64,000 bases of DNA from Epichloe hybrida. Lineage: Eukaryota > Ascomycota > Sordariomycetes > Hypocreales > Clavicipitaceae. Position 1 is the stretch's first letter, and each line of letters starts with the position of its first letter. The translations under genes and the position numbers were made by a program. The stretch covers positions 186,001-250,000 of the forward strand of contig JAFEKR010000006.1 in assembly GCA_019022495.1 (NCBI GenBank). Direction: 5' to 3'. Positions 38,001-50,213 of this stretch are shown piece after piece. The notes below the pieces were generated by a model. The model saw only the letters and a program-made list of their open reading frames with translations, was not told where the DNA came from and did not search any database.

Positions 38001-39140
38001 TGTCTACTTTCACGGAATTCATTCATTGGAACGCTACCGTTGCTGCTGCAGTCATCTGAAGTCAGAACCTTGTCCAAACCAGGGGATGATCCCCGAACCT
38101 TCGAGGGCGCCACTTCTTCCCACCATGCTTCTTTGTTTGTCTTACATCAACCTCGTCCAGATCGGTACCGACCCTGCTTACTGCATTGGACTCACAGATT
38201 CTTCGGTTTATGACGGCTAGATGCTAGGGAACCCGACTTTGTGGTTCGGTTTGCGATTCTTGATCGAACATGTTCGCTGTGAAATCGAGTCCAATTTAAG
38301 CTTGCCGCGTAACAATCTACTGTACACTTGGCTCTTTCGTTTCCGCACCATCCTTCACGAGGTATGGGTGAGAGATCCGCACTTCAAGCGCATGGTATCT
38401 GCCCACCATCTTCACCACACATTATGACAAATCACTTCGGTCCCTCCGTCAGTCGATTCCACTTACACCGTGGCTACCTGTGCATATTCATGTGAATGTG
38501 CATGAGTTGTACGGTCGAGGCCTAATATCTTGCCCCGGCCAACAAGCAGGGCAATTTAGACTGGCCCCCAATGACCCGCTCTATTAGTATTCTGGCCAGA
38601 CGCTTTTCATGTGAACTATACAGATCTATAAGTAAGATGCCACGAGGTTATGCATTGGAGTATAGGAGAGTCATGTATGTGTGTGTGGTTACATGCAAGC
38701 AAGCCTTCTGGAGCTCCCCGCTGTCAGTCGTGGCCTCGCGCAATCAATGAATGGGCCAACTTCAAAAGAGCTGCCGTTTGTCAGATGAGTCCTCGGCCTT
38801 TTGCCTCTGTTCACTTCACGTCTTATTTCTCTCATTCACAGGAAAGTTGGTATGAGAATAAATGGTTCATCCCTTTGGAATTGTCCAACGTCCTCGTTGT
38901 GAACAGAGTCGATATTCACAGCCAACAAGCGCTTCCTGGGCCCAAGCGGTACGCCACGAAGTACCTCAACTGGTCTTCAAATAAGTAGAAGCCCCTTCTC
39001 CTCCGTTTTCCAAATATCCTCCTCACCTCTCTTTTGATTTATGAGGTTTCCCTTCAGTTTGATCGCTCTTCTCCCATCACATTTGGTGTTTCTTCTATCC
39101 TTCAGGTATTTCCTGTAGTTGACCAGTCAACAAAGACAGG

Positions 39141-42100
39141 ATGGAAGACATCGCAGTGATAGGACTGGGCCTCAGATTTCCAGGAAATGCAAAAAATCCC
39201 GAAGAGCTGTGGGGCGTTCTGGAGAAGGGAGAGTCTCAATGGTGCGAAATACCCAAGGAAAGGGTCAACATTGATGGTTACTTTCATCCGAGCGGCGACA
39301 GACTAGGGAGTGTAAGTGGTTCTGCCTCTACGCAAACATACTTTTCATCATGCTGATAAACAAACTGGTTCTCAGATCCCCTTTCGCGGTGCTCATCTTC
39401 TCAAGGAGAACATTTCGGCTTTCGACGCGCCAGTAAGATGAGCCTAATTTTCAATCTTTCTTGAAGGAAACTATCCACTAATCGTATCTAGTTCTTCTCG
39501 GTTACGTCAGAGGACTCGCAGGCCATTGACCCTCAACAACGCATGTTGCTCGAGGTGTCCTACGAGGCCTTGGAAAATGGTTTGTGCTTCTCGTCACGCC
39601 CTATTCCAGGAAATTAGCGCTCACATCAATTAGCTGGTCTGCGGAAAGAGGACATTGGTGGTACCGACGCGTGCGTATACGTGGGGTCGTTTGTTAAAGG
39701 TATGACCGTTTACAACGCACCAAAACATCAAGAAATGATTGCTGCTAACACTACTTCAAGATTATGAGCAAATTTGCTTGAGGGATCCCGACTGGGCTCC
39801 CCAGTATGCTGCTACTGGCAATGGAGTCGCCATTATGGCAAACCGAATATCTTACTTTTTCGATTTGCACGGACCGAGTATGACCATTGACACTGGCTGC
39901 AGTGGAAGCCTGGTATCTGTCCACTTGGGAGCTCAGAGCCTTCGCAACAAGGAGTCCTCCATCGTAAGTCATTTCGATAGAAACAAAGGGGTTTTGTTCT
40001 ATATCTGACAAACATTCAGGCCATCGCTGCTGGGGCTGGTATGATTCTTACACCAAGCACCATGATGCCAATGACGGCTCTGAACTTTCTGAGCCCAGAT
40101 GGGAAATGCTTCACCTTTGATTCACGAGCCAACGGTTACGGTCGAGGTGAAGGAATTGGTGTTGTTATCATGAAGCGCCTTTCTGATGCCATTCGAGACA
40201 ACGACACTATTCGAGCAGTGATTCGTGGGAGCTCAGTCAATCAAGATGGTCGGACAACTGGTAGGTTCTTCTCCCGAGAGAATGCGGTCATGTCGTCACT
40301 AACTTGAGAGAAGGAATCACTCTCCCCAGCAAGGAAGCTCAAGTAGCAAATATTCGATCAGTCTACGCAAACGCCGGGCTCGACTTTGATCAAACTGCAT
40401 ATGTTGAATGCCATGGCACAGGAACTCAAGCAGGAGACTGGCGAGAACTAAAGGCCATTTCCGAAACTTTGGCGGCCGATCGATCTCCCCAGAAACCTGT
40501 GCTCGTTGGTTCAGTCAAGCCCAATATCGGGCACTTGGAAGGAGCAGCCGGTGTAGCTGGCATGATCAAAGGCGTTCTTGTACTTGAAAAGGGCAAGATA
40601 CCACCCAACATAAACTTTGAGTCTGGCAATCCAACCATAGACTTTGAGGATTGGAAGGTCAAGGTAATTACATTTCACTTGTAACTTGGATGAAAAAATT
40701 TGCCCCTAACCCGGTCTCTAGGTTCCCCTGTCTGTCATGGAATGGCCTCTTCCTGGGCTTCGCCGCGTCAGCGTCAATTGCTTTGGCTTTGGAGGAACTA
40801 ACGCCCATGTCATACTTGACGAAGCACCTCAATATCTGCAGTCTCGCGGGCTGATCGCTCATCATAACTCCATGGATGGCTCTTCATGCCAGCGAGATAC
40901 AGAGGTGATGGCCGGTAAGCCCACGAATGAGTATCAACTCTTCTGTTATTCTGCTAGTGAGAAGAACGGCGTCATTCGTACCATGAGCTCCCACTCTGGT
41001 TACATCAAGACACGTCAAGAAGATTGTGCCGCGGAGCTACTGAAAGATTATTCTTACACCCTTTGCTGCCGCCGATCAGCTTTAGAATGGAAAGGTTTCG
41101 TTATTGCCAAATCGGTGTCTGAGCTGACTGCAAAACTCGACACCTCTGGCTCTACCAACGTCGTCCGCTCCTTGCGCAAAGCCGAGCCACGAATTGCCTT
41201 TATTTTCTCCGGACAAGGTACGCAATGGGCACAAATGGGTCTGGAGCTGATGGCTTTCGATGTCTTCAGACACAGTCTGGAAGAAGCCAGTGCATACATC
41301 AGGCAAGTCCTTCAATCTCCGTTCGACCTACGTCTCGAAATGTTTAGAGATGGCTCTGAGTCGGCAATATCTTATCCACATCTCTCGCAACCGGCAACAA
41401 CTGCAATTCAGGTTGCACTTGTTGATCTTTTCCATTCCTTTGGCATCGATCCCAAGCATGTTGTCGGTCATTCGTCTGGTGAAATTGCCGCTGCATATGC
41501 AGCAGGTGGCATTTCACGCTTTGCTGCCTGGGAGATCGCATACTTTCGTGGTATGGCTGCTATTAGCATCCCATTACGAGCACCGAAACTCAAGGGCGCA
41601 ATGATGGCAGTTGGAATGTCACTGTCCGATATGACGAGTTATCTGGAGTCCGGCAATCTGTCAGCAGAGGTTGCTTGTGTCAATAGCCCGCGATCAGTCA
41701 CCGTTTCTGGACGAGTTGAGTCTATCGTGGCTATTGCGGAAGACTTGGCAAGCAGGAAGATTTTTCATCGGATTCTCAATATTCAGACAGCATACCACTC
41801 CTCCCATATGCGTCTTGTTGCACACGACTACAGAGATTCTCTTGCGACTATCGAAGCTCAAGATCTGCTGCCAGGTATCAACATGTTCTCCTCGGTCACA
41901 GGCCGAAGGGTCACAGGTGCAGAGCTTGGTTCACAGTACTGGACAGAGAATATGGTCAGCCCGGTGCAATACGTGGCCGCCATATCCGAAATGATGAGTT
42001 TGCCTGCTGGTAAGTTGCCCAACATCATGATTGAGCTCAGTCCGCGTGGAGGTCTACGATCACCTACAGCGGAAATCATGTCGTCCATACTCGGCGAGGC

Positions 42101-45100
42101 CACACACCCTGCATACTACTCCGTCATGCAGCCCAAAGGGAATGGTATTTCAAGACTTCTCTCCGTGATTGGGGATTTGTGGGTCAAAGGCGTCCCGGTC
42201 AATCTGAAGCAAGTTGTCACTCGCGGGCACGCTGCAATGCCAAAGTGCCTGTCTGATTTGCCTCCATATCCGTGGAATCATACCGTGTCCTATTGGCACG
42301 AGTCACATCTCAGTGTTGCCAACAGACAGCGAGAATATCCACGACAGGATCTCATCGGCTCTCTCACGGCAGACTCGAACCCTTTTGAGCCACGTTGGCG
42401 TGGGTTTCTTCGCATCTCGGAGAACCCATGGATCCAGGACCATCAAGTACAGAAGACAATTGTCTATCCTGCTGCAGGGATGATCTCAATGGCGCTCGAG
42501 GGTGCTAAACAGATCAAGCCACAGTCGGTCGGCTTCATAGGCTATCAGATTACCGATATGAACATCGCAAAGGCCATGATTGTTCCCAATACACCTCACG
42601 GTCTTGAAGTGGCTTTGAATATCAAGGTGAGCTCGGAGGGTACTCATGAGTTTTCCATCTATTCCAAGCAGCTGGATGGCCCTTGGGAACAGCATGCAAG
42701 CGGATTTCTCCAGTTCAGACATTCAGTCGGCGATGCTGTCAAATCTTCGCGTGCTTACGAGACTGAGCGAGAAGAGTTGACTCGTATCTGCAAGAAGACC
42801 GTCAACACTCGACAACTCTATGAGCTCTTGGACACGATTGGAATGAACTATGGCCCAACCTTCCAGAACATGTTTGATCTAACCCAAGGTGACGGAGCCT
42901 GTTCATACAAAGTTTCTGTTCCTGACACCAAGTCCAAGATGCCCTCGAAGTTCGAGTATCCTCACATCATCCACCCTGCCACGCTGGACTCCATGTTTCA
43001 TTCTCTTTTTGCCATCGAGACAACCCCAATGGTTCCCACATTCTTCAAGAGTGTGTTCATCTCTGCAGCGGTCAACCAAGATGGACCGCAAATTTTCTCT
43101 GGCTATGCCACGGCCAGCAAAGTTGGTCTTCAAGACGCTTGCGCAAAGGTTGTCATGAGTGCAGCTGATTCTATGGAGCCACATGTCATCATCGAGGGCC
43201 TACATTTGACGGCTCTCAATACCTCTGCCGCCAACCCTGGAGCCTTTCTCCCCAACTTTCGAAATATGTCTACCGAAATAGAATGGAGGGAGGACGTCAC
43301 CTTCACCTCGATTTCCGATACAGTGCAACTGCTTGACCTGCTTGCCCACAAGTATCCAGGGCTGTCCATTTTGCAGGTTGGCGGGTCTTTGAAGGCCGCT
43401 GTCAAGATCTTGGGGCAACTTGCTTCGACCGAAGAGGACACACCCCGTCTTTCTAGATTTACTCTTCTTGCGTCTCCCGAATCGGGCGTCTCGTCAGAGC
43501 TTTCGTCATTCATAAGAGGCAGTCGAATGGAGCCTTTCGTCGAACGCAAGAACACAGTGACTGAGATTGTCTCCGACTATCATTTGATCATCTGTCATGG
43601 AGACACAGAGTTGCGTTCCAACGAACTTCAAGACCATCTCAAAACTGGGGGCATCCTGATACGGTACGAAAACTCAAATTTGACGCCTCATTCGGGTATG
43701 AACGACCACAATGAGGCGAACGGAGCCCAGCAGCAGGACAACGCTCGGGAACCCATTGCCACCAACATGACCATGTACAAGCGTGCTGCAATCGTCAGGG
43801 CAGCGCCGCCCAAGATTATCATACTCACACCCGAGGGGGTCAATGATGATATCTTGGCCTTTGTGCAGTCTGTCAGAGACTTCGTCACTGGTGATGGGGA
43901 GAGATATAGTGTGGCAGCTCTCACTTCGGATGAGATCCTCAAGCACGCTTTCCTCTTCAGTGAGTCAGTCGTGATATCTTTGCTCGACGTCTATCCGTCT
44001 CGGGAACATCAATCATCCATTCTGCACTGGGACGAGGAGCATTTCAGCCTGTTCAAAACCGTTCAAAGATCAGCAAAGGGCGTGGTCTGGATAACGCGAG
44101 GTTCGCACATGAATCCAACTAGCCTCCAAGGCTCCATGATCATTGGTCTTTCGAGAGTCCTCATGTCAGAGGACCCAAGAAGATCCATCGTAACATTCGA
44201 TCTGGACATTGGATCAGGGCTTGCCGACTCGGGTATCATCAGCAACATTATGGCAGTCTTTTCTCGGACATTTTGTGAAGAGGGCGGCGCATCGAGTTAC
44301 GTTGAGACCGAATATGCCGAGAGATGGAAAAATCTTCGTCCCTCGATTGAAACCTATCAAGTCACTGAATCAGATCATCGAGGGATGCTCGCCACGCATT
44401 ATCAAGAACCGATCGTTCCACGCAGACTCGCCCCTTTGCGAAACCGAGCCCGAGATGAAACTCACTTTACTCAAGTCAGGCCTGTCAGACGATTCCTGGC
44501 AGTACGCCGAGTTTCATCTACCAGAAATAAAGCCCAATGACATTGACATCAAGTTTGCTGAGACAGTGCTCACATTTCAAGATGTGGAGACACTTCTCGG
44601 TCATGGTGTAGAGTCTGCCATGGGCATGGACGTGAGAGGAATTGTCAAGGCGGTTGGCTCAAAAGTAACCACCTTCGTCCCCGGAGATGAAGTTGTTGCT
44701 CTCGTGCCCAGCGGCTCCATCAAGAGCACCGTTCGAGTCAAGAGTCACCTCGTGCAGCGGCCAAAGGGCTCCGCGTCTTTTCCTAGCTTGATCACCAGCG
44801 CCTACTATGCTTTAGTTCACATGGGCAGGGCGAAGCCGGGTAAGACTATTTTGATTCGCGGCGGCGCCAGCGCGCATGGTCTTGCAGCGATCCAGATTGC
44901 CAAATTACTTGGTGTCAACATATTGGCTTCTGTGACTGGAGACGATTGTGACGAGCAGCGTCGAACCTTGCAGAGCCATAAAGTGTCTGCTGGCTCGATC
45001 TTCAACACCGAAAGCAACGATTTTGTCCATGATATTCTGAATGCATCTGGCGGCAAGGGCGTGGATGTAATTTACGACACTACCCCAGGCAATGCCGCCA

Positions 45101-46685
45101 CGAACACAAAATGTGTGAAACGAGGTAAGTCGCAAATGGGCAAAGCTCTTGTCAAAGCTCGTTACTAAAGCAGACAGGTGGTATCATTGTTCAACTGACG
45201 AGCGAGACTGCACATTCTGGCCGCCGCAACATCAACATGGGAAGCAGCTGCGTGACGGTCGTCAACTTTGACATTCGACAACTTCTCCGAGATGACGAGG
45301 CTTTCGTCGCAGAGCTAATGGAGGCTGCATCTCAATTCCTCTCCGACAAACAGCGGAGGGACACGACTTCTCCCTCGGATATCACCAGCTTTGGGGTTGA
45401 CACTCTTGGTGATGCACTCAGACATGTTCAGAAAGCACCATTTCACGGACTCTGTACAATTTCGGCGGCCCCAGAGTACGAAGGGATCGTTCCTGTTGTT
45501 TGCAAGGAAACATGCAAATCTCTTGATGATGCCATCGATCCTGATGGAACCTATCTATTGGCTGGTGGTCTTGGTGGCCTCGGCAGGAGCGTATCTGAGC
45601 TTCTCGTAACCCACGGCGCGAAGCACCTTGCTTTCGTATCGCGGTCCGGTGCATCATCAGCTTCTTCCCAGTCCTTCATCAAAGATCTCCAAGGGCGAGG
45701 GGTTGACGCCAAAGCCTACAGTGTCGACATATGCGATGAGACGGCTCTCAGAACAATCATCAAGGACGAGATCTCGTCCGAAATGCCCCCAATTCGAGGT
45801 GTCTTTCAATGTGCTGCCGTCATCCGCGACGGCATGTTCGACAACATGACGCATCAGTCCTGGACTGCGGCCATCGAGCCCAAAGTGATTGGCTCCTGGA
45901 ATCTCGTCAAAGCCATGCCAGGTGGCATCGACAGCCCCTTTTACGTCTTCCTCGCCAGTTCCGCGGGCGTCATTGGCAACCGCGGTCAGGCCAACTATGC
46001 CGCCGGCAACAGTTTCCAAGACGCTCTCGCACATCACTGCCGCCTTCAGGGCAAACACGCCGTATCCATTGATCTCGGTCCCGTATTGGGGGCAGGAATG
46101 CTGACGGGAGACGAAGAGGTTCTCGACAAGCTCCGCGCGAATGGGTTCTACGGTATCCGTCACGACGATTTCCTCACCGTTGTCAAGCACGCCATCACGA
46201 TGGAAATGGGCCCCTTGCGAACCACCACCCCAGCCCAGGTCATCCTTGGCGTAGGGACAGGCGGCCTCTTGCGACAGAACAAGCCCGCCGATCCGTATTG
46301 GTCTCGCACCGCGCTCTACGCCTACCTGAACCTCATCGACATGCCGCCCCCGGACCTGACCTCTTCGGGCGCGGACGGGCGAGCGATCGACCTGAAGACG
46401 GCTCTTGCGCGCGCCCCATCAGCAGAAGCCGCCGCGGCCCTCGTGCGCAACGGGCTCGCAAACATGCTCGCCAAAGCCATGAGCATGTTACCGGAAGAAG
46501 TGGACGTGAACAGGCCCCCCAACACATACGGCGTGGACTCCCTGGTCGCAGTAGGGGTGCGAAACTGGGTCCTCGGCAATTGCGCAGTGGAGGTGTCCGT
46601 TTTTGAAGTTCTGAGCAATGACACCATTAGTCAGATGGCGAGCACGATCGCAGACCGAGGAGGATATGGTTGCGTCAAGGCATGA
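39141..46685 (+). CDS. Highly reducing type I polyketide synthase (frame broken at ~44,320)
   Basis: Exons: 39,141-39,311; 39,376-39,432; 39,492-39,579; 39,634-39,699; 39,761-39,963; 40,020-40,260; 40,314-40,663; 40,722-45,124; 45,178-46,685 (about 2,362 residues). Six of eight introns... in fact seven, crowd the KS region. KS: Cys in DTGCSGSL (about 174), ECHGTGT, NIGHLEG. AT: GHSSGE (Ser about 643), YHSSHM. DH: His in IQDHQVQKTIVYPA (about 965), Asp in HPATLDS (about 1,148). A decayed C-methyltransferase remnant spans about 43,260-43,680 (ILQVGGSLKAA). ER: about 44,470-45,230, with an unusual IRGGASAHGLAAIQ nucleotide loop. KR: GGLGGLG, NYAAGNSF. ACP: GVDSLVAV. The frame shifts between AT/DH and ER at a GAGAGA run (44,319-44,324) with no plausible intron. 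Iterative synthesis of a reduced polyketide chain is the family role; the product is unknown. Confidence 0.9.
43260..43680 (+). pseudogene. Degenerate C-methyltransferase domain within the polyketide synthase
   Basis: After the DH domain comes about 140 residues in the place of a C-methyltransferase domain. It keeps the family-like HKYPGLSILQVGG lead-in, but the SAM-binding glycine motif expected there (ExGxGxGG type) is absent and the domain is far shorter than a functional one. This points to a polyketide without C-methylation by this enzyme. Confidence 0.65.
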
Positions 46686-47053
46686 GGGAAAAGGACGCTA
46701 TTGAATGTTACTTGTAGAAAATGTATGTGTGTGGAAAAGGAACGAAAAGGAACAATGCGAGATTATATGATATGAATGTAAGGCAGAGAGAAATGAGTGG
46801 ACGAAAACAAAGTGCGTGGCAACAAGGGCGAAAAGATTCGAGATGGGGAAAGCAGACGAAAGAAGACCGACCATTGTAGCTTATATCAGATAACTAGTAA
46901 AAAATGACAATTATGTCTTTATAAAATTCGGGACAAGAAAAAGAAAACCCGTTTCTGCCATCCATCTATCGCCTATACATTTCCCAAAAGAAGAAAAGCC
47001 ACCTGTCATGACGAAAGTCAAGAGGGGACCCAAAAAACTATTGATAATACTCC
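46686..47053. other. 3' flank of polyketide synthase
   Basis: A/G-rich sequence with the likely 3' UTR of the synthase. No gene seen. Confidence 0.5.
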
Positions 47054-47135
47054 TGCGTAATCTGGGAATCGAACCCAGGGCTCCCCGACGCTGCCTGGAT
47101 GGCAACGGAGAATTTTACCACTAAACCAATTACGC
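47054..47135 (-). tRNA. tRNA-Gly (GCC) with an 11-nt intron
   Basis: On the minus strand, a perfect 7-bp acceptor stem (GCGTAAT / ATTACGC) encloses a D-arm with GGTTTAGTGGTAAAA, an anticodon stem CTCCG/CGGGG and a T-arm CTGGGTTCGATTCCCAG. The loop reads TTGCCA, then an 11-nt insert TCCAGGCAGCG at the standard intron position after base 37, then T. The anticodon is GCC (glycine), and the D-arm and T-arm resemble fungal tRNA-Gly. It sits between the polyketide synthase and the O-methyltransferase. Confidence 0.9.
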
Positions 47136-47495
47136 TTTCTTTGATACTCCACTGCGCAGTATTATAATAAATATCTGCTGTGTGCAATGGCTCTCCAAAT
47201 CGTTGGTTTAAATTAATCTCCTCTCCTTATGCCCCGCCCCATAGACGTCGGAGACATCACCAACAGTTTCGCAGACTCGTCATTTATAAGCATGTTTCTC
47301 TCGTCAACTACCGTTCTACTAATAATGGAATTGCACATTCGTTTGTTCCAGTACAAAACCCTTGTTTTCGTGCATTATTTGTTGGCATCACTCGGCCTCG
47401 TCGACCAATCCATTCCCCTCGGGACTTGGCTCCCAGATGGCTTCCACAACACTCATCCTGCACCCAGGACTTCTCGTAACCCCCTACCGCCGTGG
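47136..47495. other. Short intergenic region
   Basis: This is the 3' flank of the O-methyltransferase gene plus the 5' flank of the tRNA. Two overlapping plus-strand frames of about 95 codons look like chance. Confidence 0.5.
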
Positions 47496-49120
47496 TTAGC
47501 TAGATGAGTTCGACAACGGCCTCTGATGTTTGGCCCTCACCTTGAATACGAAGCGCTCGTCTGCTGCCTTGAACAGTTCCTTGAACTCCTTCTCCTCACG
47601 CTCTTGTGCGTTGAGCAAGGTCAGCATTACCATGTCCATGCCTCTCATGAGCTTCTCGTCCCATGGATTCTCCGACCCAGGCTCACGCAAGCAGTGGTCA
47701 TTGATGACGACGCGAGCGCCGGGCTTCATGGCTGGTACAAGATTCTTGAGAAGTTTGACGGCGTAAGGGGTAGAGTAATTGTGGAGGATCCATCGGAAGA
47801 AGTAAACTAGGTGCGCGGTTAACGTCTTGATTTTCAAGGGAATTGCGGCGGCGGGGGGTTGCGGGCATACCATCCGCGCCCTTCACAGGCTGCTCTTTGA
47901 AAAAGTCGTGTGCTTCCAGTTGAACACGTTCGGCAACCGACGGGTCATCGCAAATGGGTTTCGGTGCACTATCCACAGTTCTCGGTAGATCCTGAACTAT
48001 AAATTTCATATTCTTCCATTTCTTGGCCAGGTCAACGCACACAAATCCATGGCTACCACCAATGTCAACAAAAGTACCCCCCTCTTTGTCCACATGCGAA
48101 AAGTCGTAGTTGTTGACCAAGTGGCTGACCTCTACCCTTCGCCGCCTGTTAGACTTGCCATGGCCCCGCCCATTCTCTTCGCGCGGGCTGCATCTCTTCC
48201 GAACGTTACAAACATGGGCTCCTTATCGACGGTATCGAACGCGAAGTTGAAGCCAGTTGTTGTGAGGGATGTGGCCTCGGGGTGCGTTTTGAGTGATTTG
48301 AGCACATTTGCGGCCGCTGGAAATACATCTTCAGAGTTGAACCCGACCCAGTCGTGCAATGATTGATCCTCTGCCAGTAGACGCGACGCTGCGGTATGAG
48401 CAATCAACCCCGGCTCAGGTTCACAAAAGATGTGATTTGTCATCGCATGGCGCAAGGCTCGCGCAAGATTCGTCGGATCCAGAGTGCTTTTCGTCTGCAA
48501 TTCTAAAAGGGGGATGGGATTGTCAATGGGCACAAGATTGGCTGATCTCAATCAGTATAACATTTGGAATGATTTTCAAGTCGAGGCTTACCGATGCCAT
48601 AGTGATGAATGATCTGAAGGCTGAGCGTATCCAGGAACTAGACATGAAAGGTTTTAATTCATCCGCAATTATCATCATCAGTCCTGGAAGGGGCTCAACA
48701 TACACTCCAGACCCCCCAGCGTACACTTTCCCGGGGTCCTCGGACCAAGCTTCCTAATTCGTGCGTGGCGTATACAATCTCCTGGCGGCTCTGCTGAATA
48801 TCCGTTGGTAGATTTGGAAAGTCACCGGGCGCATCGACCCCGAAACCCGGCTGCGGAGATCCGTTCTCTCTCAGATATGCGTCTAATCTCTCTGCTTCTG
48901 CCAAAATCTTCTTCGCCAGAGCTGCTAAGCGCGAGACCTCGCCCTGCAGACCTGGCTCAGCATCAATGTTGGTTGTTGGTGACCATGGTGCAACTGCTTC
49001 CTGCCTTGTTCGAAGATGCTGCGAGAGTGCCGAGAAGGATCGTCTGTTCTTTTTCTTTTTATCTGCATCCGAGTCTAGGCCGGGCGTTTGCAGCCACGAG
49101 GGAACCTTGAACTTCCCCAT
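47496..49120 (-). CDS. SAM-dependent O-methyltransferase (COMT-like), frame broken at ~48,132
   Basis: Exons in transcript order are 49,120-48,704, 48,637-48,592, 48,541-47,871 and 47,806-47,496 (introns 66, 50 and 64 bp), about 481 residues. Fungal cluster enzymes of this type methylate hydroxyls of polyketides. An N-terminal helical dimerisation region includes RGPRESVRWGVWS, FLDTLSLQIIHHYGIA and LRHAMTNHIF. The SAM-binding motif is VDIGGSHGF. The catalytic-His-like segment FFRWILHNYS is followed by MKPGARVVINDHCL. In exon 3 the frame breaks at 48,131-48,137: a TAG appears directly after LTGGEG, and the protein resumes in the next frame at VSHLVNNYD. Exon phases balance only if one nucleotide is missing there. 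It lies about 0.8 kb from the polyketide synthase, in convergent orientation. Confidence 0.88.
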
Positions 49121-50154
49121 TGCTTCGTGTTATTACAAGCACGGACGAGTTCGACCACTGGCGGGTAAGAAGCCTGATTCGGGGGTAATGGTTAGTTAGC
49201 AAGAGAATGCAAGGCTCTGCACAGTAATATTCAGAACCGCAAGACACGCAAGAGTGGCCCCATTTGCGTTATTCGCCAAACCTCACAGGCTATCCCCGCC
49301 GGCAGGGTGGGAGGGATTGCGCGAAGCGAGAGCAGTGGTGGAATTTCCCTTTCATTATCATGGTTCGAGCACGAGCAGATGGACACTCCCCATTCCCGGT
49401 GGTCGTTTGGTTTGCAGGATGCGTGCGCACAAGATTCCAAGCACACGGCCAACAACAAACGTGTATGCAAGGAGAAGGCAAAATCGTCGGATTCATGGAG
49501 CATATCGGCCCACCATTGCTGCTGTCATCGGCTGGGTCATGATGCGTACAGGATACTACAAATCCCGTCGGTCGTACCAGGAAAAATTCTATGTGTGGAC
49601 CACTGGGAATCAGGGCCTACATCTTCCATTTGCCATCAATCAGCACGGCAAAGTTGGCGCCAAGCGATTCGTCTTGTAGGTGTCCATCTGGGCGCACAGG
49701 AAGAGAGCCACAGGGCACCCGTCAACCCGGGAGCGCTCCAGTTGCACTGGTTGGGCTTGAGCGAAACGTTGCGGCTGATCCAATCTGTCGGGTCGGAAAG
49801 TTGCCCCCTGTTGTTTACTGTGTCGTCGTGCTCATTCGGCCGGGTTGAACAAGAGAGGGAGGGGGATAGAGCTGGTGTAACCCAACCGGCATCTCCACGT
49901 GGGACCAGTCCTCGGTGGGAATCCAGACTTGACAGACAAGAAGCGCGATGTTACGTCGAGAGGAGGAGGGGGTGTGAAGGGGATGGGAAGCGCTCAGGAA
50001 CGACGTGGTAGCATTGTTGGTGATGCATCTGGAACGGCCAAACGACTTCTTGCGGTTCGTAAAAGTGTGTGTGCGTGGAAGGGACAAAATGCTGCGCAAC
50101 TCACCATGCACTGATACTGACAATCTCTCGGATCTCAGGATTCCCGGGCGACGT

Positions 50155-50213
50155 CGTGCTCGTTCGTGCTCGTTCGTGCTCGTTTGTGTTCGTTTGTGTT
50201 CGTTTGTGTTCGT
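50155..50213. repeat. 10-bp minisatellite (CGTTCGTGCT)
   Basis: About six units are present; the last three carry C-to-T (CGTTTGTGTT). Confidence 0.93.

Larger units (their letters stand above)
35301..39140. other. 3.8-kb gene-poor gap between MFS exporter and polyketide synthase
   Basis: Normal composition, but no open frame with recognisable domains on either strand. It holds T/G runs (about 36,718-36,752), two 10-bp minisatellites (37,284-37,343 and 37,961-38,000) and the upstream region of the synthase. A cluster of this type would often have a regulator or tailoring gene here. I searched for zinc-cluster, P450 and esterase motifs by eye and found none. Confidence 0.5.

Noticed and set aside
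38650..38988. 112-codon plus-strand frame upstream of the polyketide synthase
   Set aside because: No recognisable domain; more likely promoter or leader DNA.
44274..44326. Possible intron (GTGAAG...CGAG/AG) to explain the polyketide synthase frame change
   Set aside because: It would remove conserved residues just before the ER domain and has a poor acceptor. A small indel explains both flanks without loss.
49307..50011. 234-codon plus-strand frame
   Set aside because: Composition and frame usage look random, no domain, and it is flanked by low-complexity repeats.
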